Assembly (NCBI GenBank): GCA_017848155.1
Contig: JAGAKC010000386.1
Coordinates: 1 to 16,959 of the forward strand
Length of the DNA stretch: 16,959 bases
DNA from: Oscillospiraceae bacterium
GTDB lineage: Bacteria > Bacillota > Clostridia > Oscillospirales > Ruminococcaceae
Direction of reading: 5' to 3'
In this document: positions 12,326 to 16,959 of the stretch, one piece after another
Layout of the letters: each line of letters starts with the position of its first letter
Numbering within the stretch: position 1 is the stretch's first letter
Notes under the pieces: model-generated
What the model was told of the DNA's origin: nothing
The model's input: only the letters and a program-made list of their open reading frames with translations
The model's database searches: none
Position numbers and translations under genes: made by a program

Positions 12326-14311
12326 TCATTTTCTGCCTTCGACGGCAGCATTCATCCTTTCCAATATAATGGAGATCTCTGTAATACTTGTAAGCTCGGG
12401 ATGCTCTTCCATCTGCTCTTCGGAGAACACGGGAGTAAATTTTGCAGGCTTGACGATGTTGAAATCCCGTCTGCCCTCAATACCCTTGCGCACCATTGAA
12501 GCGAATATGTCGATCTGCTTGTCGGGGTCTACTGCGTCAAGTATTCCTTGTGCAAACTGCTTGATCACACGCTTGTTCTCACGGATGACCTTTTCTGCAT
12601 CCGCAATATCCTCGTTATTCGCAGTGAGATAATCCACCATCAGATCATCGGCAAGCTGCCATGTCCACAGATACTTATCGTCTGACATGCTGTATATTCG
12701 CACTGCTGTCGGATCCGCAGGGTCATAGCGCACATACACCTGCTCTCCGATGTGGAGTATGGTCTCCTTGCCGTAGTACCACAGCTTTTCGCCTGCGATC
12801 CGTACAAATACTCCGTTTCTGCTGATCTTCTGCGGTCTGGACACACGCTTCAGAAGCATGTCCAGATTACGAGCGTCAGCCATGCGGAACTCTCTGTTGC
12901 GTATGCTTGCATTCCATACATCGATCCTGCGCTTACCTTTTAGCCGCTGCTCCTTGCCGCCGTATGGCGCTACATTATAATCGCCGTCAATAAAGATGTC
13001 CAGCGCTGTTTTGATCTCAAGATCGGTAGGTATCCTGCCGTGCTTCAGGATCCATTTCAGTGATTCCTTCTGCTCGACAACGGTACCACCGCAGAACGTT
13101 TCTATTGCCCTCGAAAAATGGTTTTTAAAGGTGCAGAAAGTCCTTTCGATTGGCTTAGCCTTTGCATTGCGGACGATGGCATTATGCATCTCCACACCGA
13201 GAAGGTCCAGTATAGTCGGCGGTAGCGGATCCTTGTTCCAGTCCTTTTTCTTTCTGTGTCCTCGTCCGCCGATATCCGACACCAGGAACTCCGAACCATT
13301 GTCCACGTAGATAGATCTCGGTACTCCGCAGCGAAGTATCCCGTGCCTTAGCGCAAGCAGCGTGCTGTCCGATGACGGATTCTCTGTCAGATTCCAGCCG
13401 ACCATCATGCCTGATTTCGCATCGGTAAACGCAGTAAGATACAGACGATGTGGCTTGCCGTTCTCACCCTGCGTGAAGAAGTCGAACGTATGGTTATCTG
13501 CGATCCAGACATCGTTCGCCTCAAGATCATCGTATAATCGCTCTATGTAGGGCAGACAGTGATCGGCAAAAGCCTTATCACCCTTGCGCATGTACATGAC
13601 CACCGCAAACGGCAGTGACTCTGCTTTTCGGCGGAACGTCCGCTCCGACGGGATCTCCGCAGCTGCTTCAGGGTACCATTCGCGCACCCAGACCTTAAGC
13701 AGTTCGTAGCAGCGGCTGATCGGAAGCTCGTTGTCATGGAGATAGAAGCTGTAAAATGCGTCCAGCATATATTGCGGAATACATGTCTTACCCTTGTTGT
13801 GTCCGCCTCGGTGGTCGATAAGTCCGCCGATATCTCCGTTTTTGTATGCCTTGTACTTGCGGTACAGGATGTCAGGGGAGATGTTGATCTCCGGATATCT
13901 TAGCTTGACAGCGGCGCAATACAGCTCGTCATACTTGCATTTTCCGCCGAGCTTCTCCGCTCCGCCTTCACGGGCAGCCTGCCACTCTGCCATGATCCTG
14001 CACCATAACGCTGCATCATTACGTTGCTCTCCCGTCAAGTCCTGCAGCGTGATCTGCCGCGGATCAGGCTTCGGCACAGGCTTAGCAGGTACGGGCACAG
14101 GCTCTAGACCTAACTTGTTGCGCTGCTGATTCTCCCAGCGGAGCTGCAGCTTTTCAGGCAAGTCTGATATTGCGATTGCATATTCAGTACGGTTGTTGGC
14201 AGCACTCTCTTTTACAGAGGCTCTGATTTTTCCGTCTTTAATACACTTTTGCACATACTGTATGCTACAACATTTAAGCTCCGCAACCTGCGCAGTTGTA
14301 AGAAAATTCAA
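12326..14311 (-). CDS. MuA-like DDE transposase
   Basis: With the TTG start at 14311 (AAAGGAG, 7 nt spacing) the protein is 661 residues, next to 663 for MuA. An N-terminal MerR/excisionase-like HTH begins FLTTAQVAELKCCS (about 3-16), followed by a Pro-rich linker (71-84), HTH regions to about 230, and the RNase H-like core. Catalytic residues fit D272 (VWIADNH), D337 (IYVDNGSEF) and E389 (KPIERTF), close to MuA D269, D336 and E392. A Mu-type C-terminal beta-barrel and tail follow (about 480 on), the region that in MuA contacts MuB. It catalyses strand transfer for integration and replicative transposition. A longer frame to 14395 lacks a ribosome binding site. Confidence 0.96.
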   Translation of the reverse strand: MNFLTTAQVAELKCCSIQYVQKCIKDGKIRASVKESAANNRTEYAIAISDLPEKLQLRWENQQRNKLGLEPVPVPAKPVPKPDPRQITLQDLTGEQRNDAALWCRIMAEWQAAREGGAEKLGGKCKYDELYCAAVKLRYPEINISPDILYRKYKAYKNGDIGGLIDHRGGHNKGKTCIPQYMLDAFYSFYLHDNELPISRCYELLKVWVREWYPEAAAEIPSERTFRRKAESLPFAVVMYMRKGDKAFADHCLPYIERLYDDLEANDVWIADNHTFDFFTQGENGKPHRLYLTAFTDAKSGMMVGWNLTENPSSDSTLLALRHGILRCGVPRSIYVDNGSEFLVSDIGGRGHRKKKDWNKDPLPPTILDLLGVEMHNAIVRNAKAKPIERTFCTFKNHFSRAIETFCGGTVVEQKESLKWILKHGRIPTDLEIKTALDIFIDGDYNVAPYGGKEQRLKGKRRIDVWNASIRNREFRMADARNLDMLLKRVSRPQKISRNGVFVRIAGEKLWYYGKETILHIGEQVYVRYDPADPTAVRIYSMSDDKYLWTWQLADDLMVDYLTANNEDIADAEKVIRENKRVIKQFAQGILDAVDPDKQIDIFASMVRKGIEGRRDFNIVKPAKFTPVFSEEQMEEHPELTSITEISIILERMNAAVEGRK

Positions 14312-14333
14312 ATCTATTCTCCTTTCTGTAAAA

Positions 14334-14349
14334 ATTTGTCTTGACAAAT
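14334..14349. promoter_or_regulatory. Perfect 7-bp dyad just upstream of the transposase gene
   Basis: ATTTGTC (14334-14340) and GACAAAT (14343-14349) form a perfect dyad with a 2-bp centre, 22 bp before the TTG start and just ahead of the Shine-Dalgarno. It may be an operator controlling transposase level or, in RNA, a stem that would not mask the ribosome binding site. Binding factor unknown. Confidence 0.55.
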
Positions 14350-14356
14350 AGCCATT

Positions 14357-14382
14357 GGCTCTGATATACTTTAATCGGAGCC
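14357..14382. repeat. 9-bp imperfect stem-loop at the 3' end of a small early gene
   Basis: GGCTCTGAT (14357-14365) pairs with ATCGGAGCC (14374-14382) with one wobble on the plus-strand RNA and one mismatch on the minus-strand RNA, around an 8-nt loop. It spans the stop of the 65-residue gene. No T-run follows on the minus strand, so termination is unlikely to be strong; attenuation ahead of the transposase is possible. Confidence 0.45.
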
Positions 14383-14568
14383 TTCCAGTTCGCATTCCAG
14401 TGCGTCCTGTATGTCGTGCAGAAGCGATTGAGCTGTGGCAATTAGCTGTCGCTTCTGCAGGGGCTCTATTTTTTGTGCCTCTCGGTCATCCTTGAGGAGC
14501 AAATAGAGCTCGTCAAACCATGCTACCACATGGTCAAGGGATCTCTCCCTGAACTCGATGACGGTCAT
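14371..14568 (-). CDS. Small acidic helical early protein, unknown
   Basis: The 65-residue product is almost wholly helical and acidic (MTVIEFRERSLDHVVAWFDE, then KIEPLQKRQLIATAQSLL, ending LECELEGSD). It could be a small regulator or an adaptor, but no family was recognised. The ATG at 14568 is preceded by AAAGGCGGTGAAACA, an acceptable ribosome binding site. It is the last gene before the transposase and is separated from it by 59 bp holding two dyads. Confidence 0.6.
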   Translation of the reverse strand: MTVIEFRERSLDHVVAWFDELYLLLKDDREAQKIEPLQKRQLIATAQSLLHDIQDALECELEGSD

Positions 14569-14625
14569 TGTTTCACCGCCTTTCCTGACCTGCCATCATC
14601 AGCGCAGGGTGGTCATTCCCTGCGG

Positions 14626-14656
14626 ACAGGCAGCCACCTATACAGTGGTTGCCTGT
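14626..14656. repeat. 12-bp near-perfect inverted repeat over a plus-strand promoter
   Basis: ACAGGCAGCCAC (14626-14637) and GTGGTTGCCTGT (14645-14656) pair with one G-T step around a 7-bp loop. The right arm contains the -35 of the promoter at 14649-14677. It reads naturally as an operator; as RNA it could also be a weak terminator stem. The symmetry is too long to ignore. Confidence 0.65.
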
Positions 14657-14677
14657 TTCGGCATTTTGTGGTATAAT
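14649..14677 (+). promoter_or_regulatory. Strong plus-strand promoter for the counter-oriented small gene
   Basis: TTGCCT (14649-14654), a 17-bp spacer and TATAAT (14672-14677), with TGG before the -10 giving an extended -10 (TGGTATAAT). Transcription would start near 14684, only about 18 nt before the ATG at 14702, leaving just the ribosome binding site as leader. Confidence 0.8.
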
Positions 14678-14701
14678 TATTTCTCGAAGGGGGGTATAAA
14701 A

Positions 14702-14890
14702 ATGAGATTACCCAATGATTATGTTGAGAAAATTTTCAACGATTTACAGGTGGCTGGTCTATCCTGTTCCGAAGAAATTAAAAAAATCGCCATTATTACT
14801 TCGTATAGTGTCTTGTTAGAATATCACCAAGTGTTAAGAGAAGAACTTTTAAAGTCTGGGATAGACATCGGTATCCTCGGTCGTGAATAA
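14702..14890 (+). CDS. Counter-oriented 62-residue gene, unknown (possible moron or lysogeny gene)
   Basis: A 62-residue protein (MRLPNDYVEKIFNDLQVAGL, then SEEIKKIAIITSYSVLLEYH and a short Ile-rich end) is encoded on the plus strand, against the whole early operon. The start has AAGGGGGG about 7 nt upstream and its own near-consensus extended -10 promoter, so it is likely expressed from the prophage when the early operon is silent. It is AT-rich compared with its neighbours. It ends base-to-base with the stop of the 216-residue gene on the other strand. It looks helical and soluble; no family was recognised. Phage-conversion (moron) or lysogeny-support roles are inference. Confidence 0.7.
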   Translation: MRLPNDYVEKIFNDLQVAGLSCSEEIKKIAIITSYSVLLEYHQVLREELLKSGIDIGILGRE

Positions 14891-15541
14891 TCAATGTTCT
14901 GAATCTGAGTGGTATGCGTTAGATGCTTTTTCCATTTTAGCCATAAGCGTTTTTATTATCTTTATTTGTTCTGCGTCTTGTCCCTGCGGAGCATTGCTTT
15001 TTGTTGCCTGATTAAGGTCGTGAAGCATTTCCTTTCTCTGCATCTGACTTGCTTTCAGACCATCCAAGATAGCAATTGCCTCGTCAAAAGAGTCGCGCTT
15101 TTTCTTTCTGCCTAATATATCCTCCGCAAACTCCCTGGCTACCTTCTCAATAGGCTCATCCGTGATCCTGTCGTCCTGGTGACAAAGCTGCTCATGTTCT
15201 AAGACGAGTGCCTCCACAAGATCTATAGCTGCCGCAAGCGATCTGTGCGCTGCAGAAAGGCAGTCCTCCAACACTTTCGCACGCGCCTTGGCGGAGCGGC
15301 ACTCGCTTTCTTCATCGCAGACCAGCACATTATCCTGAAACCACTCGAAGGCGAGAGAGCAGAACTCCCATTCTGCATCCATGCGGTCTGTGAAGTATCT
15401 TCCGTTATGTACACCATCGCCGTCGCTATCCAGTGTCCACACCGCATAAGGCGACGGCGCAGCTCCGTTGGCAGCCAGTACGTAGCTTCCTGCGACAGCT
15501 ACCACGACGTAATTGCTGATAAGTGATCCGATATTGATCAT
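14891..15541 (-). CDS. Unknown early phage protein
   Basis: The 216-residue protein opens with a beta-rich region: VVVAVAGSYVLAANGAAPSP, then Y-A-V-W and DSDGDGVHNGRYFTD around residues 32-52. A helical acidic middle (about 75-130) and a polar, Lys-rich C-terminus follow. The early part could form a small beta domain; the D-x-D-x-D-G-V loop resembles a calcium-type loop but is not proof of one. The ATG at 15541 has AAGGAGG 7 nt upstream, right after the previous gene. No named family was recognised. Confidence 0.65.
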   Translation of the reverse strand: MINIGSLISNYVVVAVAGSYVLAANGAAPSPYAVWTLDSDGDGVHNGRYFTDRMDAEWEFCSLAFEWFQDNVLVCDEESECRSAKARAKVLEDCLSAAHRSLAAAIDLVEALVLEHEQLCHQDDRITDEPIEKVAREFAEDILGRKKKRDSFDEAIAILDGLKASQMQRKEMLHDLNQATKSNAPQGQDAEQIKIIKTLMAKMEKASNAYHSDSEH

Positions 15542-15553
15542 TGTAAATCCTCC

Positions 15554-15724
15554 TTAGTCAATAAATGTTCTTCTTGTAAAGTCGTATACTCCGAAATATT
15601 CGTCATTAACGTATACATTTGTTATTTCGGAAAAAATGTTATCTATGCGCACATTTCGTACCTTGTCATAGCCTAGGTTGCGAAGCGCCTGCATAATGAT
15701 GTCGGATTTCTCATTCAAACACAT
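15554..15724 (-). CDS. Small conserved-looking phage protein, 56 residues
   Basis: A short gene starts at ATG 15724 with GAGGTG 8 nt upstream, overlapping the preceding gene by 10 bp and ending at TAA 15556-15554, two bases before the next Shine-Dalgarno. The product begins MCLNEKSDIIMQALRNLGYD and ends with N-V-Y-V-N-D-E-Y-F-G-V-Y-D-F-x-R-R-T-F. That beta-strand ending is a shape seen in small Clostridia phage proteins of unknown role. Gapless fit between neighbours makes it convincing despite its size. Confidence 0.7.
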   Translation of the reverse strand: MCLNEKSDIIMQALRNLGYDKVRNVRIDNIFSEITNVYVNDEYFGVYDFTRRTFID

Positions 15725-15933
15725 GATTTATTCACCTCTTTTATGATTTCAGGGTTATTTATACCCTTATATACTGCTTCATGAGATAGTTTTAAATACT
15801 CATCCTTCGTAACTGCTCCCAGCTGATATGCCATCTTTACAGCTCCGCATGCTTCATGAAGAAGATCCATATTAAAACTCTTTCTTGCATATTCAATATC
15901 TGCCATCAGATTTTCATATACATATCGCCTCAC
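15715..15933 (-). CDS. Small unknown early protein, 72 residues
   Basis: I chose the GTG at 15933, which overlaps the stop of the Cro-like gene as GTGA and has GGGGAGG 8 nt upstream. The open frame from 15969 would place that site inside the gene. The product (VRRYVYENLMADIEYARKS, then MDLLHEACGAVKMAYQLGAV and a charged end) is helical. In Ner/Cro-proximal position it may be a small regulator, but no family was recognised. Confidence 0.65.
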   Translation of the reverse strand: MRRYVYENLMADIEYARKSFNMDLLHEACGAVKMAYQLGAVTKDEYLKLSHEAVYKGINNPEIIKEVNKSCV

Positions 15934-16133
15934 GAAACATCCCTCCCCAGCAGTCTGTCCGTTGTACAATGGAGCGCATCCGCAAGAGCGGCAAGTTTCT
16001 CTACCGTCGGAATCTTAACGCCGCGCTCATACGCACTCACATTCTGCTTCTGCAGCTGTATTTTCTCGGCTAGCTCTGACTGCGACAATCCACGGCTCTC
16101 GCGAATTGTCTTGATATTTTCTGCTAACGACAT
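15930..16133 (-). CDS. Cro/Ner-like XRE-family HTH regulator
   Basis: The 67-residue protein is a single XRE helix-turn-helix: IKTIRESRGLSQSELAEKIQ (recognition region Q-S-E-L-A-E-K-I) then QNVSAYERGVKIPTVEKLAA and a short tail. It is the first gene of the leftward early operon, divergent from the repressor, so it takes the Cro or Ner position. It likely binds the intergenic operators to turn down repressor or early transcription. I chose the ATG at 16133 with AAAGGAA 9 nt upstream; the GTG at 16142 abuts the Shine-Dalgarno. It shares a GTGA overlap with the next gene. Confidence 0.88.
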   Translation of the reverse strand: MSLAENIKTIRESRGLSQSELAEKIQLQKQNVSAYERGVKIPTVEKLAALADALHCTTDRLLGRDVS

Positions 16134-16176
16134 ATTTTGCACTTCCTTTCAGTTGATTTTTGCATGGTTTTATGTT

Positions 16177-16225
16177 ACAATATTGTTGGATAACTGTGCC
16201 CTGTGGGTAATCCCAAGGTTACAAT
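16177..16225. repeat. Palindrome and repeated GTTACAAT in the early leader
   Basis: ACAATATTGT (16177-16186) is a perfect 10-bp palindrome. GTTACAAT occurs at 16174-16181 and again at 16218-16225, between the early promoter and the Cro-like start. These could be Cro/Ner-like sites separate from the repressor sites, but the evidence is weak. Confidence 0.35.
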
Positions 16226-16228
16226 GAT

Positions 16229-16257
16229 ATTATAGTGCTTTTAATATTACTTGTCAA
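16229..16257 (-). promoter_or_regulatory. Early (lytic) promoter, consensus sigma-70 type
   Basis: On the minus strand TTGACA (16257-16252), a 17-bp spacer and TATAAT (16234-16229) give a perfect consensus promoter driving the Cro-like gene and the transposition operon. The spacer contains an ATTACTT operator half-site, so a bound repressor would block polymerase directly. Confidence 0.92.
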
Positions 16258-16284
16258 TAGAAAAGTAATATTAAAATTACTTTT
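16239..16284. promoter_or_regulatory. Repressor operator cluster
   Basis: A perfect 9-bp dyad, AAAAGTAAT (16261-16269) and ATTACTTTT (16276-16284) with a 6-bp centre, stands next to a third, inverted unit, TTTTAATATTACTT (16239-16252), which is the exact reverse complement of AAGTAATATTAAAA (16263-16276). The shared half-site is AAGTAAT. The cluster overlaps the early promoter on one side and lies upstream of the repressor -10 on the other, the expected arrangement for a genetic switch. Confidence 0.8.
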
Positions 16285-16300
16285 CTGCATTTTGTACAAT
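16271..16300 (+). promoter_or_regulatory. Weak repressor promoter
   Basis: TACAAT (16295-16300) is a fair -10, with TTAAAA (16271-16276) as a poor -35 at 18 bp. The -35 lies inside the operator dyad, so repressor binding could autoregulate it. The start would be near 16307, giving a very short leader with AGAGAGG before the ATG. Confidence 0.55.
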
Positions 16301-16318
16301 TTGAGAGAGGGTAATTTT

Positions 16319-16959
16319 ATGTTTTATGACAATTTAAAAGCAGAATGTGAAAAGCAAGGATTAAAAGTAACTCCTATTGTATTGGAATGTGGAGGAACAA
16401 AAGGTGTTATAGGTGGTTGGAAAAACGGCGCAGCGCCACGTAGCGATATAGTTATGAAACTGGCAGTAAGATTAAACGTACCTACTGACTACTTGCTTTT
16501 TGGAGAAACACAAAACTCTAGTCTTTCTGCTACCGAAAATGAACTTATAAACCTTTTTAAAGACCTTTCTGACACTGATAAAATCAGAATAATTGAACGC
16601 GCTCAGACTCTCGCAGAAATAGCAACCCAGAAGGCAGCAGAAGAAGCAACTATGAAAAATAGAAAAGCGCCTAAACGGCGCACGATGGAACTGTTTGACT
16701 TGCCTGCCAGCGCCGGAACAGGAGTATATCTGTCCTCAAATCGCTCTGCTCCCATATCTGTACTCAGCACACCAGAATCTGAACAGGCTGACTACGCCGT
16801 GCGGATCAGCGGCGACAGTATGGAACCACGCTTTCGGGATGGTGATATTGTGCTTGTTGAAACCTGCCAATCAATTGAAGATGGTGAAATAGGTATTTTC
16901 ATAGTTAATGGAGAAGGATACATCAAGCAATACGGTGGTCACTGCCTTATCTCTCTTAA
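16319..16959 (+). CDS. LexA/CI-type repressor with S24 autopeptidase, 3' end cut by window
   Basis: 213 residues are visible from the ATG at 16319 (AGAGAGG, 8-9 nt upstream); the frame is still open at the last base, probably only a few codons from its end. Residues 1-62 form a divergent XRE-type HTH, 63-125 a helical linker, and the rest is an S24 peptidase domain. Cleavage site is A132-G133 (LPASAGTG), nucleophile S167 (SGDSMEPRF) and general base K203 (YIKQYGG). The spacings match LexA (35 and 36 residues against 35 and 37). It should repress the early promoter and cleave itself with RecA during DNA damage. The HTH is AT-rich with no close relation to Mu repressor. Confidence 0.93.
   Translation, partial: MFYDNLKAECEKQGLKVTPIVLECGGTKGVIGGWKNGAAPRSDIVMKLAVRLNVPTDYLLFGETQNSSLSATENELINLFKDLSDTDKIRIIERAQTLAEIATQKAAEEATMKNRKAPKRRTMELFDLPASAGTGVYLSSNRSAPISVLSTPESEQADYAVRISGDSMEPRFRDGDIVLVETCQSIEDGEIGIFIVNGEGYIKQYGGHCLISL

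Noticed and set aside
12326..14395. Longer transposase start at 14395.
   Set aside because: The extra 28 residues overlap the upstream gene end and two dyads; the TTG at 14311 has a good Shine-Dalgarno and gives the MuA length.
1..16959. CRISPR arrays, tRNA genes, rRNA and insertion sequences.
   Set aside because: No regularly spaced repeats, no cloverleaf with a recognisable acceptor and T-loop, and no second transposase were seen; the only transposase is the phage MuA type.

Overview
This window is the left-end and packaging portion of a transposable (Mu-like) prophage from a Gram-positive, Clostridia-type host, read from its reverse strand. A Ruminococcus/Oscillospiraceae host is my best guess. 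It rests on strong AGGAGG-type ribosome binding sites, frequent ATGA overlaps, moderate GC and a Firmicutes-type set of phage families; no host gene is visible. Nearly every gene lies on the minus strand, so the phage reads from about 16,300 down to 1. The exceptions are the repressor at the right edge (plus strand, cut by the window end) and one small counter-oriented gene at 14702-14890.

Regulatory and transposition module (16959 to about 10640): an S24/LexA-type repressor faces a Cro/Ner-like HTH protein across an operator region with clear dyads and a near-consensus leftward promoter. Small unknown genes follow, then a MuA-like DDE transposase of 661 residues and a MuB-like AAA ATPase, a DUF6906-type small protein, a two-helix membrane protein and an HTH/zinc protein.

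Early replication and accessory module (10640 to 6119): a DnaD-like primosome protein, a DnaC-like helicase loader, a small gene broken by an in-frame TAA, an AT-rich unknown, a small Cys-rich protein, a DUF3850/ASCH protein, an AbrB-like protein with a zinc knuckle, an unknown, a GemA-like protein and a Mor-like activator. A roughly 75-nt intergenic element occurs twice here, each time directly after a stop codon and before the next gene.

Early/late boundary (6118 to 5954): a rho-independent terminator ends the early operon, and a TTTACA-17-TATAAT promoter overlapped by a dyad (the likely Mor target) starts the late operon.

Late module (5953 to 1): Mu gp25/26/27-like genes, then a NusG/LoaP-like factor, a 166-bp structured gap, and a second terminase-small-subunit-like gene followed by a PBSX-type large terminase, an SPP1/A118-type portal and a minor capsid protein 2 (truncated). 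The phage therefore looks mosaic: Mu-type transposition and control joined to a siphophage-type packaging cassette, with a NusG paralogue at the junction.

The inferred programme is as follows. LexA-like repression is relieved by DNA damage. Early transcription then makes transposase, MuB and a replisome-loading pair, Mor activates the late promoter, and the NusG paralogue may keep polymerase processive through the long morphogenesis operon.
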